A DNA stretch of 35,205 bases from Flavobacteriales bacterium (lineage in GTDB: Bacteria; Bacteroidota; Bacteroidia; Flavobacteriales_D; Cryomorphaceae): positions 1-35,205 of the forward strand of contig JAIVHQ010000206.1 in the NCBI GenBank assembly GCA_020200995.1, written 5' to 3'. Below, piece after piece: positions 26,025 to 35,182 of this stretch. The position numbers and the translations under genes are program-made. The notes under the pieces were generated by a model, which was given only the letters and a program-made list of their open reading frames with translations, searched no databases and was not told the DNA's origin. Position 1 is the stretch's first letter, and the number at the start of each line of letters is the position of its first letter.

Positions 26025-27971
26025 TTACTTGATGCCATAAAGCACCGCTCTGTCTACCTCCACCTCGTGCTCAGAGCGCAGTTTTTCAACCCATTTGTTT
26101 TCGAGGTAGGTTTGATAGGCAGCTGTGATCAGGCCGCGGGCCTCGTCAAATGCCTTTGGTCGTGGTTCCTGAATTTCCTTGATGTGAATCACCATCATTT
26201 GCCCTTCGCTCTCAAGGGGGCCGTGGTGGCCCACCTCCCAATCTGCCAACTGCAAGGCCGCAGAGGCCTCACGCTCTTTCAGTCCGCTTTCCACCCTGAC
26301 CTTCAGTGCGCTTGACTCATTGAGTGCATCGCGAATCTCGTCCTGGTTCTTGCCTTTCTTCAGCATATTGAGCACTTTATCTGCAGCGGCTTTATCCTCG
26401 ACGGTGTATATATCAAAGGCAGCCCTTTCATCCCACATAAACTCTTCTTTATTCTCAGCATAAAAATCCGCCAAACCAGCACTGTCAGACACCGCGCGCG
26501 ACCACACCTTCTCGTCGGTGAGATCGAACAACAAAATACCGTCGCGGTATTCGCTGAGCAAGGCTTTAAACTCGGGGTGCTTCTCTTCCAGTCGGGAGTT
26601 TTCGTAAGCCATTACGGATTTGCTCACGAAGTTGGCATAATTCTCATCCACAAGTTTGTTGATATTGGTCGGTTTGCGCCCGGGACGCATCGACTCCTTC
26701 AGGTATTTCGCAAAGTCACCTTGGGTGTACTTGCGGCCATCGAGGGTGAAGATGACTTTTGAAGAAGACGCAAGCTTGGAGGGGGGAGTCCACCTTCCGG
26801 AAAAATAAGAAGTGTCGATGTCCTTGTAAAAAGGCTTGAGACGCTTCGTTTTTTCTTTGAAGTTATACTCCTTCTTACGCTTTGCGATAAAGATGTTTTT
26901 TGGAATGTCGGAACGGTTGTCGCGACCGATGCGGCTGCGAAGTTCCTTTTCCATCTCTTCGTAAGATTTGAGCGGAATTTTTTCGATTAGTTTCACAATG
27001 TGAAAACCGTAAGGTGAGGTGAACGGCTTTGTGTAATCACCGGGGTTCTCAAGCGCAAATGCAGCTTCTTCAAATTCGCCCACCATTTTTCCTGTTCCGA
27101 ACTCAGGCAGCTCGCCACCGCGTGCTGCCGAACTTCTATCGTCCGAAAACTTGCGCGCCAACCCGGCAAAATCCTCACCTGCTTCAAGGCGTTCGTAGAC
27201 CTCTTCAATGCGTTTTTGATTGTTGGCCATCACCTCATCCGGATCTCCCGATTCGGTCCGCACCATGATGTGGGCCACCCTGATTTGTCCGCGGGCTTTG
27301 CGCTTGTCAGCAGTTTTGACAATGTGGTAACCGAAGCGTGTGCGCACAGGGCCGCCTATTTCGCCAACAGGGGTATCATACACCAGGCTTTCAAAAGGAT
27401 ACACCATTTGAAGCGATGTGAAGTAACCCAAATCACCACTGTTGCTTGAAGCACTGGGGTCTTCAGAATAGGTTTTTGCAAAGTCACCGAACTTTTCGGG
27501 CTTTTTCATGACCTTCTCCTTTACATCCATGACCTTCTTGTATGCTGCCAGGGTATCGGCAGGAGAAGGGTCGGCGGGAAGTTTGATCAAAATATGAGAT
27601 GCCCTGATTTCAGTACTCAACCTATTGTAAGCTTCACGCACGAGCGAGTCTGAAATGGCTTTATCGACCAGGTATGGCGCTGCGAGCTGCTCTCTGTAGC
27701 CCGCCAGTTCCTTTGTAAATTGAGATGCGGTATCCCGACCCATGGCCTCGGCTTCCATCACCTTGAGCTTAAAGTTGATGAACAACTCTATATATTCATC
27801 GAGATCGGCTTTGGTAATCGCACTATCGCGGTTGTTCTTTTTGTAGATGGTCTCAAATTCGAGTTGCGTGACAGCCTTGTCGTCTATGCGCAGCAGCACG
27901 GGATTGTCGGAAGTTTGAGCAGCAACAGCCAAAACTGCGGTTGAGAAGAGAATGCAAAGCACATTTTTCAT
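26025..27971 (-). CDS. Periplasmic peptidyl-prolyl isomerase with tandem parvulin domains, PpiD/SurA-like
   Basis: 648-aa exported isomerase and chaperone. ATG at 27971 (MKNVLCILFS) begins a good signal peptide ending near VAAQ (16-19); the TTG eight codons earlier is rejected. A SurA-like N-terminal helical part (about 22-120) is followed by two clear parvulin domains: 122-220 (ASHILIKLP, YSEDPSASSNSGDLGYF, FGYHIVKT) and 230-329 (VAHIMVRTE, FSDDRSSAARGGELPEFG, YGFHIVKLIE). The C-terminal ~300 residues are a long helical, charged region. It starts 35 bp after the guaB stop, so it may be read through from guaB; it heads the tight chain that ends with the MoxR ATPase. Confidence 0.93.
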   Translation of the reverse strand: MKNVLCILFSTAVLAVAAQTSDNPVLLRIDDKAVTQLEFETIYKKNNRDSAITKADLDEYIELFINFKLKVMEAEAMGRDTASQFTKELAGYREQLAAPYLVDKAISDSLVREAYNRLSTEIRASHILIKLPADPSPADTLAAYKKVMDVKEKVMKKPEKFGDFAKTYSEDPSASSNSGDLGYFTSLQMVYPFESLVYDTPVGEIGGPVRTRFGYHIVKTADKRKARGQIRVAHIMVRTESGDPDEVMANNQKRIEEVYERLEAGEDFAGLARKFSDDRSSAARGGELPEFGTGKMVGEFEEAAFALENPGDYTKPFTSPYGFHIVKLIEKIPLKSYEEMEKELRSRIGRDNRSDIPKNIFIAKRKKEYNFKEKTKRLKPFYKDIDTSYFSGRWTPPSKLASSSKVIFTLDGRKYTQGDFAKYLKESMRPGRKPTNINKLVDENYANFVSKSVMAYENSRLEEKHPEFKALLSEYRDGILLFDLTDEKVWSRAVSDSAGLADFYAENKEEFMWDERAAFDIYTVEDKAAADKVLNMLKKGKNQDEIRDALNESSALKVRVESGLKEREASAALQLADWEVGHHGPLESEGQMMVIHIKEIQEPRPKAFDEARGLITAAYQTYLENKWVEKLRSEHEVEVDRAVLYGIK

Positions 27972-28006
27972 AATGTAAGATATCCGGGTTGTCAATTGAA
28001 AAAATT

Positions 28007-29479
28007 CTATCGGAGGCTGTAGTTGGGCGCCTCGCGCGTAATGGTAACGTCGTGGGGATGGCTTTCGCGTATGCCGGCATTGGTTATGCGCACAAAATGA
28101 GCTTTGGCCAGGGCCGAAACATCAGCAGCTCCGCAATAACCCATACCGGCGCGCAGCCCACCTATGATTTGATACATCACCTCAGCGAGTGTGCCTTTGT
28201 AAGGTACCCTGCCGGAAATGCCTTCCGGCACCAACTTCAGCATGTCGTCTTGCTCACTTTGAAAATAGCGGTCGCTCGAACCCTTCTGCATGGCCTCTAT
28301 AGAGCCCATTCCGCGGTACGACTTAAATTTTCTTCCTTCGTAAATGATGGTTTCTCCCGGCGATTCGTCGACTCCGGCAAACATCGAGCCCAGCATGACT
28401 GAGCCCGCTCCGGCCGCCAGGGCTTTTACCACATCGCCGGTGTAGCGAATACCGCCATCAGCGATCACGGGGATGTCTGAACCTTCCAGCGCTGCAGCCA
28501 CATCCAGAATGGCCGAAAGTTGAGGGACCCCCACACCTGCCACAATCCGCGTGGTGCAGATGGATCCCGGGCCGATGCCCACTTTAACCGCGTCGGCGCC
28601 TGCGTCTGCCAGGTATCGCGCACCTTCAGCCGTGGCAACATTTCCGACCACCACATCTATTTCGGGAAAATTTCGCTTAACCTCTTTGAGTATTTCCACC
28701 ACACCTCGGGTATGGCCGTGGGCCGTGTCAATTACGATGGCGTCGGTACCTGCCTTCACTAGTGCCCCGGCTCGCTCAAGGGCATCCTTGGTTACGCCGA
28801 GCGCAGCTGCCACGCGCAATCGGCCCATGGCGTCCTTACAGCTGTTGGGGTGCTTTCGCACTTTGATGATGTCGCGGTAAGTGATCAGGCCAATGAGCTT
28901 ACCCGCCTTATCAATCACGGGAAGTTTTTCTATTTTGTATTCCTGAAGGATGGTTTCGGCCTGCGAAAGTGTGGTCCCCGCCTCGGCAGTGACCAGGTTC
29001 TCTGTGGTCATCACTTCGCTTACAGGCTTTACCATGTCTTTTTCAAAACGCAGGTCCCTGTTGGTGACAATTCCCACCAACACGCGGTTCGCATCGATGA
29101 CGGGAATTCCGCCAATGCTGTGCTCTGCCATGATTTGCAGGGCATCACCCACCTTGGCGGACTCATTAAGCGTGATCGGATCCTGAATCATTCCGCTTTC
29201 CGAGCGCTTCACTTTGCGCACCTCTTTGGCTTGCGCAGAAATGCTCATGTTTTTGTGAATTACGCCTATTCCTCCCTGCTGCGCGATGGCTATAGCGAGG
29301 TTGGCATTGGTCACGGTGTCCATTGCCGCCGATACAATAGGCGTGTTCAATGTGACATTTCTCGAAAACCTGGAGCGGATATCCACCGCATTGGGCAGCA
29401 CTTCGGAGTACGCCGGGACGAGTAAAACGTCATCGTATGTAAGGCCTTCTCCGAGTATTTTTGTTGAACTTATCGACAT
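28007..29479 (-). CDS. guaB: Inosine-5'-monophosphate dehydrogenase
   Basis: 490-aa cytoplasmic enzyme that converts IMP to XMP with NAD, the committed step of GMP synthesis. The TIM barrel is interrupted by a CBS-domain pair (about 97-210; SIGGIPVID and KIEKLPVID cores). Catalytic Cys308 lies in GIGPGSICTTR; the flap has the YRGMGS motif and a conserved basic residue region near KGSSDRYFQ. Length and start (MSISSTKILGEGLTYDDVLL) fit the family well. A -7 element lies 35 bp upstream. Confidence 0.98.
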   Translation of the reverse strand: MSISSTKILGEGLTYDDVLLVPAYSEVLPNAVDIRSRFSRNVTLNTPIVSAAMDTVTNANLAIAIAQQGGIGVIHKNMSISAQAKEVRKVKRSESGMIQDPITLNESAKVGDALQIMAEHSIGGIPVIDANRVLVGIVTNRDLRFEKDMVKPVSEVMTTENLVTAEAGTTLSQAETILQEYKIEKLPVIDKAGKLIGLITYRDIIKVRKHPNSCKDAMGRLRVAAALGVTKDALERAGALVKAGTDAIVIDTAHGHTRGVVEILKEVKRNFPEIDVVVGNVATAEGARYLADAGADAVKVGIGPGSICTTRIVAGVGVPQLSAILDVAAALEGSDIPVIADGGIRYTGDVVKALAAGAGSVMLGSMFAGVDESPGETIIYEGRKFKSYRGMGSIEAMQKGSSDRYFQSEQDDMLKLVPEGISGRVPYKGTLAEVMYQIIGGLRAGMGYCGAADVSALAKAHFVRITNAGIRESHPHDVTITREAPNYSLR

Positions 29480-29514
29480 GGGGACTTTGATTGATATGGA
29501 TCAATAAATTCGGG

Positions 29515-29522
29515 CAAAAGTA
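29515..29522 (-). promoter_or_regulatory. guaB: Bacteroidota -7 promoter element of guaB
   Basis: Complement reads TACTTTTG, a perfect TAnnTTTG match, 35 bp before the guaB ATG. No clear -33 box. It probably drives guaB and perhaps the isomerase genes behind it. Confidence 0.55.
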
Positions 29523-29596
29523 ATGAATATTTGTGGCCTGTGCATGATGATAATATCAGGCACCTTTAATAAGCAAATCGTTTGGATTCCAATAAA

Positions 29597-31648
29597 TCAT
29601 TTTTTGAGCACATAGACCACATCCTGTTCGATAAATGGCTTTCCGCTGCCGTCGCTGTAGGAAATAATGTACCTGTACATATCCGAGCGCACCACATTGC
29701 CCTTATAGGTGCCGTCCCATCCTTCCTGGACATTATCTGATTCGAAAATTCGCTCCCCCCACTTGTTGTAGACCTCCATTCGGAATGTATCGAAGTCAAT
29801 AAAGGCAGCCACGGGCTTAAACACCTGATTATCTGGTTGACCGTTGATCACCATGCCCGATGGAATCCACATCACAGGCGGCTGGGTAGCACACCTTATC
29901 ACAGTCTCGGAAGTCGAGACAACTCCGTAATTGTTGGCCGCCTCTTCGGCAATTATTTTATAGCAAAACTCGCCTTCCTCAAACTGAAATTCCTCGACAT
30001 CATCAGTATACACAAGGGTTTCACCATCAACTTCCGCATAATCTTCAAAAGCTCCTTCGGGCCCGACTTTGCGTTGGATTCGATAGCGTGCCACTCCGTT
30101 TTCCCATTCCTGATATGGAGTCCATGTGAGAAAATTGGCGAATTCGCGGGTCTCTGCAATGGCCGTCATGGTCATATTGCGGCCTGTATTTGATTCCCCG
30201 ATTTCCACCCCGCAACCGTCGAAGGCTTTCCACTTATAGCGGTAAGCTAAATTTCTGGTATCCAAATCCCCATCGACGTATATTATTTTTTCTTCAGCGG
30301 TTTGATCGAAGGTGCCGATCTTCACGAACCCTCCCGTCTGCCTGGCGCGAAACAATTCGTACCGCATCCCTTCGGCAGCGGGATCCTGCAGCAGCGCCAC
30401 CTCCACTGTATTGTTGTCCAAAACAGTGACGTAACTGTTGTATAAAAATCCTGCAACCACAGGATAGTCGGTGATCACACAAGCCTGATTGGAAGTGGAA
30501 TTCCGCTGAGATCCCGCTGAAACGGCTTCCACGAAAAAGCAATATTCCCTGTTGGGCTCCACCTCGGCGAGGTAGAAAGTCTCCTCTCCGCTCAGTACTT
30601 CGATCAAAACAGGTGCTCCGCCATCTATTCCGGCCTTTACCTGATACGCTTCCACTCCTTCGGCCCAGCCTTCATACTCAGTCCAGGACACCATGGCATC
30701 GGTGCCACATTCCGAGTATTCTGCTTCCGCAAACATGGTGGTCGCGGTGCCTGCGAAAGAAGCGTCGTTTCCGCAAAGGTCAAAAGCAATCACCGCCAGC
30801 GTCTTCTCACCGTTTTCGCCGGCCCCCGGGTACACGAATTCAGTCGGCTCGCCTTCCTGTACCACTCCCACATTGAGAAATTGCTGGTTCAGAAGGTCAA
30901 TGTCCTGGATGCGGTACAAATTCAGGTCGGGAGCATCCACCGGGTCCCAGTACACAATGATATCGCCGGTCAGGGGGTCCACTTCGGCAGTTTCAATCAA
31001 CGGCTGCGGCGGCGGAATGATATCCAAAAACTCATCGACGACCCGCTGCGATTGCGTTACACAATCGGCAGAGACAAATTCGACATAATACGTCGCAAGG
31101 GTATCATCACAGATTCCGAAGAGGGTGTCGTTAAATGAAGTGACATTCCCTGGAAGAGTCGCACGCACCTCGAGTGGGGTCTCGGGGATTCCGCGGACAA
31201 CCTCAAAGTTGCCCGCGGGCATGGGGTCGAAAGGCAGTGTCCAGTTCAGATCTGCCACAGACTGGTTGAGCACATTCAAAGACAGGACTATATTGGCGAT
31301 AATTACCGTGTTTTCCGAAGGGGCACCGTTGAGTACCGAACGGATGTAGTACCGGTTCACCTGAAGCGGATCTATTCCGGCGTCGGTAAACGCTGTATTG
31401 CCGGGCGGCCCCTGCACATTGATCGAGACAAATCCGCCTCCGTCGTCCTTGAAAATCTCATAGGTGAGATCGGGGTCTGCAGCAGCGGGGGCATTCCAGG
31501 TGAGGGTAAACTCGTTGTCGTCATTCATGCTTCCGCAAAAATCGAGGGGAACCGGGACTTGAGCGCGCACGAAAAGGGCTGCAAGAACAGCCATTACCGT
31601 CATTGCACCCCGCGCGAAATTCAACGAGCGTCTAAATCCTCTTCTCAT
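29597..31648 (-). CDS. Secreted multi-domain protein with gliding-associated (T9SS type B-like) C-terminal domain
   Basis: 683-aa predicted surface protein. ATG at 31648 starts an Arg-rich signal peptide (MRRGFRRSLNFARG, then a hydrophobic core ending VRAQ); the TTG at 31672 is less likely. The body is a series of fibronectin type III-like beta domains, seen as repeated W-T-PY/WTEYEGW and GVxxYxIxRK/VEAYQVKAG strands with Y-hydrophobic endings. The C-terminal ~85 residues match the CHU_C/gliding-motility type B pattern: FKPVAAFIDFDTFRMEV, YNKWGERIFES, GWDGTYKG, DMYRYIISYSDG, ending KK. Such cargo is exported by the T9SS and is often large adhesins; SprB-like gliding function is not shown. Confidence 0.9.
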   Translation of the reverse strand: MRRGFRRSLNFARGAMTVMAVLAALFVRAQVPVPLDFCGSMNDDNEFTLTWNAPAAADPDLTYEIFKDDGGGFVSINVQGPPGNTAFTDAGIDPLQVNRYYIRSVLNGAPSENTVIIANIVLSLNVLNQSVADLNWTLPFDPMPAGNFEVVRGIPETPLEVRATLPGNVTSFNDTLFGICDDTLATYYVEFVSADCVTQSQRVVDEFLDIIPPPQPLIETAEVDPLTGDIIVYWDPVDAPDLNLYRIQDIDLLNQQFLNVGVVQEGEPTEFVYPGAGENGEKTLAVIAFDLCGNDASFAGTATTMFAEAEYSECGTDAMVSWTEYEGWAEGVEAYQVKAGIDGGAPVLIEVLSGEETFYLAEVEPNREYCFFVEAVSAGSQRNSTSNQACVITDYPVVAGFLYNSYVTVLDNNTVEVALLQDPAAEGMRYELFRARQTGGFVKIGTFDQTAEEKIIYVDGDLDTRNLAYRYKWKAFDGCGVEIGESNTGRNMTMTAIAETREFANFLTWTPYQEWENGVARYRIQRKVGPEGAFEDYAEVDGETLVYTDDVEEFQFEEGEFCYKIIAEEAANNYGVVSTSETVIRCATQPPVMWIPSGMVINGQPDNQVFKPVAAFIDFDTFRMEVYNKWGERIFESDNVQEGWDGTYKGNVVRSDMYRYIISYSDGSGKPFIEQDVVYVLKK

Positions 31649-31771
31649 CAACTCTATTGTTGTAAAACGCAAACCTCTTCATCTTATTCTTTGACGCCGG
31701 CTGCACTCAAACGTTGCGCAGTCGGTAAAGGTTAATTTTTACACCCCCATCGGGCTGCCGGTCGCTTTTGG

Positions 31772-31779
31772 CAAAGGTA
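31772..31779 (-). promoter_or_regulatory. Bacteroidota -7 promoter element of the type B cargo gene
   Basis: Complement reads TACCTTTG, a perfect TAnnTTTG match, 124 bp before the ATG at 31648. This would give a leader of about 115 nt, longer than for gapA or guaB. The rest of 31649-31880 shows nothing else recognisable. Confidence 0.5.
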
Positions 31780-31880
31780 AGAAGCCTTTGTCCGGGAGGA
31801 TTGGATTTCAGAATCAAATGCACGGATTTAAAGAAGTTTGACAATTTTAACAACATAGATTAGCGAGACGGCCCCTGTTT

Positions 31881-32822
31881 CTATGCCAATGGCCGCATGC
31901 GCAGCCGGGCTTCTTCATATTCGGCGAGCAACCGATCTACAATTGTGGCAACGGGAACCACATCGCCAATCAACCCTGCCACCTGACCTATTTCGAGCTC
32001 ACCTTCGTTGAGGTCACCCTCAAACATGCCCTTCTTTGCGCGGCCCTTGCCGAGCAAGGAGCGCAATTCTTCGGCAGTTGCACCACGGCCGTAGGCAGCC
32101 CGCACCGATTCGTAAAAGCCGTTTTTGAGCAAACGCACGGGCGTCACCTCCTTCAGGGTAAGCAAAGTATCACCCTCGCCGGCAGATGCCACTGCCGATT
32201 TAAAATTCAGGTGCGCCGAACTTTCTGTCGAAGCCACGAACCGCGATCCGATCTGCACACCGTCGGCACCGAGGGCGATGGCTGCGAGCATGGCACCACC
32301 TGTCGCTATCCCGCCCGCAGCTGCAAGCGGCAAATCCACTGCCGCCCGCACTTGTGGCACCAGGCACATGGTGGTGGTCTCCTCACGGCCATTGTGGCCG
32401 CCTGCCTCAAAACCCTCGCAAATGATGCCATCCACACCGGCCGCAGCTGCCTTTTCGGCAAATTTGGCACTGCTCACCACATGGAGCACCGTGATGCCGG
32501 CGTCTTTTAGCCGGGCTGTGTGGGTGCGCGGATTTCCCGCCGAGGTGATCACCACAGGCACCTTGCCCAAAATTATTTCATCAATCTGCCGCTCGATGTC
32601 CGGGTACAAAAGCGGTACGTTGACCCCGAATGGCAGGTCGGTCGCCTCCTTGCACTTTGCAATGTGCTGCCTGAGCACCTCGGGATACATGCTTCCCGAC
32701 CCGATCACCCCGAGAATACCCGCATTCGACGATGCCGACGCCAACTCCCATCCGCTGCACCACACCATGCCCGCCTGTATTACGGGGTACTTGATATTGA
32801 GAAGGTCGGTCAGTGAGTTCAA
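31881..32822 (-). CDS. NAD(P)H-dependent flavin oxidoreductase, nitronate monooxygenase/FabK-like
   Basis: 313-aa FMN-binding TIM-barrel protein of the nitronate monooxygenase (2-nitropropane dioxygenase) superfamily, which also includes enoyl-ACP reductase FabK. Start YPVIQAGMVWCSGWELASASSNAGILGVIGSG-type block (12-43), ICEGFEAGGHNG (134-145, with the His of the family), AAGGIATGGAMLAAIALGADGVQIGSRF (phosphate-binding half, about 168-195). Length is normal. Sequence alone does not separate nitronate oxidation from fatty-acid reduction. It faces away from the DUF6089-like gene across a 109-bp intergenic region. Confidence 0.92.
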   Translation of the reverse strand: MNSLTDLLNIKYPVIQAGMVWCSGWELASASSNAGILGVIGSGSMYPEVLRQHIAKCKEATDLPFGVNVPLLYPDIERQIDEIILGKVPVVITSAGNPRTHTARLKDAGITVLHVVSSAKFAEKAAAAGVDGIICEGFEAGGHNGREETTTMCLVPQVRAAVDLPLAAAGGIATGGAMLAAIALGADGVQIGSRFVASTESSAHLNFKSAVASAGEGDTLLTLKEVTPVRLLKNGFYESVRAAYGRGATAEELRSLLGKGRAKKGMFEGDLNEGELEIGQVAGLIGDVVPVATIVDRLLAEYEEARLRMRPLA

Positions 32823-32897
32823 TGGAGTAACTTTTTAGTGGCCGTGAAGTAAGTAAACCGACGCGGAACAGACAAATAAACCATGTTCCATAAAAAG

Positions 32898-32926
32898 TTT
32901 GAATTCTCGTTATCTTTCTATCTTTG
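32898..32926 (+). promoter_or_regulatory. Full Bacteroidota sigma-A promoter, TTTG-N17-TATCTTTG
   Basis: -33 box TTTG at 32898-32901, 17-bp spacer, -7 box TATCTTTG at 32919-32926, a perfect match to TTTG/TAnnTTTG. The expected start of transcription, a few bases after 32926, coincides with the ATG at 32932, so the transcript may be leaderless or nearly so. Confidence 0.75.
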
Positions 32927-32931
32927 CCTTT

Positions 32932-33888
32932 ATGCTCAGAATGATTTTCTGCTTAACAGCGGTCGTTTTATTTTCTGTCACCGAGATGTCGGGCCAGTAC
33001 CAGTGGGACTTCGGGGTTGCCGCGGGAGCTTCCAATTACCTGGGCGAAATTGGTGGCTTAGAGGATACACGGCGCGATTTCGTGTACGACATGAAGCTCA
33101 ACCGCACGCAATATGTGATCGGAGCTTTCGCGCGGTACAAGATGAGCCCGCAATTGGCAGCCAACTTCGGAATCAACTACGGCCGCATCCGCGCCAACGA
33201 CAACAATTCGCTCAATCCCGCGCGGGTAGCCAGAAACCTGAGCTTCAGAAACGACATCTTGGAATTCAGCCTTCGCGGCGAGTTCACCCTCTTTTACGAC
33301 AACGACGCCGGAGGTCGCGGATTTTACAATCCTGATTTTCGGGTTTACGGATTTCTCGGTGCAGCCATATTTCACCACAGCCCCAAGGCCCGGTACTACG
33401 GAGAGCTCGAAGAGTTTAACGATGAAATGTTCGAACTGCGCGATCTTCAGACCGAAGGAGTGGAATACGGCAATTGGGAATTTGCCGTCCCCGCAGGGAT
33501 CGGACTCTATTTCACATTCAATAAAGTACACCGCATCGGATGGGAACTCGGCTATCGCTTCACTTTCACCGACTACCTCGATGATGCAAGCACACAGTAC
33601 ATTGCTCATCCCCAAGGAACGGTGGCGCACGGAATGGCAGACCGCACCACTCCCGAAGCGCTGCAGCGCGCCCGGGAACTCGCCCTCTCACAAGGGGTAG
33701 ACGTTCCGAACCGCGGAAGCTTCGAGCCCGGCGAAAAACGAGGCGACCCGACCAACAACGACGGGTACCTCTTTACCCAATTCACATACAGCTACGTGCT
33801 GGTTGGAAAAAGCAATTTCGCGAGGCGAAAATACAGCTACCTCAAAGGGAAAAAGCGAAAGCGACGCAAGACCAGGGCGAAGTTTTAA
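32932..33888 (+). CDS. Outer-membrane beta-barrel protein, DUF6089-like
   Basis: 318-aa predicted outer-membrane protein. The signal peptide MLRMIFCLTAVVLFSVTEMS ends near SGQ; its only positive charge (Arg3) requires the 32932 start rather than 32941, and the open frame before 32932 overlaps the promoter. The mature start WDFGVAAGASNYLGEIGG and following RYKMSPQLAANFGINYGRI fit DUF6089-type barrels of Bacteroidota; alternating aromatic strands continue to about 290. The last ~25 residues are strongly basic (KGKKRKRRKTRAKF), unusual for a barrel end and perhaps periplasmic. Specific function is unknown. Its stop overlaps the convergent GT2 stop by four bases. Confidence 0.85.
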   Translation: MLRMIFCLTAVVLFSVTEMSGQYQWDFGVAAGASNYLGEIGGLEDTRRDFVYDMKLNRTQYVIGAFARYKMSPQLAANFGINYGRIRANDNNSLNPARVARNLSFRNDILEFSLRGEFTLFYDNDAGGRGFYNPDFRVYGFLGAAIFHHSPKARYYGELEEFNDEMFELRDLQTEGVEYGNWEFAVPAGIGLYFTFNKVHRIGWELGYRFTFTDYLDDASTQYIAHPQGTVAHGMADRTTPEALQRARELALSQGVDVPNRGSFEPGEKRGDPTNNDGYLFTQFTYSYVLVGKSNFARRKYSYLKGKKRKRRKTRAKF

Positions 33889-34637
33889 CTCCTGAAAAAC
33901 TGTCCAATCTTTCTCAAAGGCTTAAGCACAAAAGTACCCGGACGGGGCTTGAGTCCGTTGATCAGCCACGCAGCCCTGTCTTCGCGGTTTGACTTTAGCC
34001 GGTTTTTGAGAGATACATTGCTCTGCCCCCCCGTTTTCATCTTTACAATCACCCTGTTCAGATACACTGCCTCGAGCCTGTGCTTGTACAGCATGCGCAG
34101 CATGAGCTCATAATCAGCGCTGGTGCGCAGGTCGGTGTTGAAATTTCCATAGGCCTCATAGGCCTCCCTTTTCAGGAAAAAAGCGGGGTGCGGAGGCATC
34201 CACCCCGCGCGAAATGCACTGCGCTTGTACGGCCCCGAAACCCAGCGGCGCACCACCTTATCGGGGTTGTTGCGGTCTACATAGTCGAGGTCGGCGTAGC
34301 AGGCAGCTGCGGTGGTTGAGGCCTGCAGCGTGCGCACCACATCAGATACAGCACTGCCGTCAGCGTAGGCGTCGTCGCTGTTGAGGATGCCGATCAAATC
34401 GCCCGTGCAAAGGGCCAGGCCCTTGTTCATGGCATCGTAAATGCCGTTGTCGGGTTCTGAAACAATTTTTTCAATGCCGGCTTCGTATTTCCGGGCGATG
34501 TCGAGGGTGGCATCGGTCGAGCCACCGTCGATGAGGATGTGCTCGATGTCGGGATAATCCTGCGCGGCCAGCGACTTCAGGGTGTCTTCGATGGTCTCTT
34601 CGGCATTGTACGCCACCGTGATGATGCTGACTTTCAT
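33885..34637 (-). CDS. Glycosyltransferase family 2 (GT2, GT-A fold)
   Basis: 250-aa cytoplasmic inverting glycosyltransferase, WcaE/WcaA-like. MKVSIITVAYNAEETIEDTL (1-20) is the classic nucleotide-binding start; DGGSTDAT (37-44) and the DxD-type NSDDA (86-90) are present, and ADYEL in the middle is the acceptor-side motif. The C-terminus is basic. It overlaps the acetyltransferase stop by four bases (ATGA), so both belong to one polysaccharide operon that continues beyond the right edge. The sugar is unknown. Confidence 0.93.
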   Translation of the reverse strand: MKVSIITVAYNAEETIEDTLKSLAAQDYPDIEHILIDGGSTDATLDIARKYEAGIEKIVSEPDNGIYDAMNKGLALCTGDLIGILNSDDAYADGSAVSDVVRTLQASTTAAACYADLDYVDRNNPDKVVRRWVSGPYKRSAFRAGWMPPHPAFFLKREAYEAYGNFNTDLRTSADYELMLRMLYKHRLEAVYLNRVIVKMKTGGQSNVSLKNRLKSNREDRAAWLINGLKPRPGTFVLKPLRKIGQFFRS

Positions 34638-35182
34638 GTGATGTCGCGGGTTTTGACTTTCTCAGCCGGGTGGCCGCGGTATATGCCATAGGCTTCCGCC
34701 CTTCCGGAAAAAACAGATCCCGCCGTAACCACGGCGTGGCTTTCGCAAACGGCGCCCGGCAAGACCAGGGCGCGAGCGCCGATCCACACCCCGTTTTCCA
34801 ACGTGATGGGTGCAGCGGTGAGGTCAAAAGTGGTTCGCCTGTAATCGTGGTTACCCGTGAGGAGCATGGCCTCCTGCGATATGCACACGTGGCTGCCGAT
34901 GGTAACCTGCGCCAGGTTGTCGATCCACGCACCCTCGCCGATCCACACGTGGTCGCCGATTTCTAAAAACCAGGGGTACTTGATGCGCACCGAGGGCTTG
35001 ATGACGAGCCCCTTTCCCACCCGCGCTCCAAAGAGGCGGAGGATGCCAGCCTTGATCGAAGAGAAAGGAAAAAGATAAGATTGAAAAAACACCCAACTGA
35101 AGAAGTACCACAGCGCGCGCCTCGCCAACGATCCCGGGCGGTAATCGTCGTTTCGAAAAGAAGAAAGATCCACGTGCTTCAT
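34634..35182 (-). CDS. wcaF: WcaF-like hexapeptide-repeat acetyltransferase
   Basis: 182-aa acetyltransferase of the colanic-acid WcaF type, using acetyl-CoA to O-acetylate a sugar. The N-terminal region (FRNDDYRPGSLARRALWYFFSW) is typical, followed by left-handed beta-helix turns (IGDHVWIGEGAWIDN, VTIGSHVCISQEA, GVWIGARALVLPGAV). Likely catalytic His112 in TGNHDY. Full length; start ATG at 35182. With the GT2 gene it marks a second polysaccharide locus near the right edge. The gene upstream is outside the window. Confidence 0.92.
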   Translation of the reverse strand: MKHVDLSSFRNDDYRPGSLARRALWYFFSWVFFQSYLFPFSSIKAGILRLFGARVGKGLVIKPSVRIKYPWFLEIGDHVWIGEGAWIDNLAQVTIGSHVCISQEAMLLTGNHDYRRTTFDLTAAPITLENGVWIGARALVLPGAVCESHAVVTAGSVFSGRAEAYGIYRGHPAEKVKTRDIT

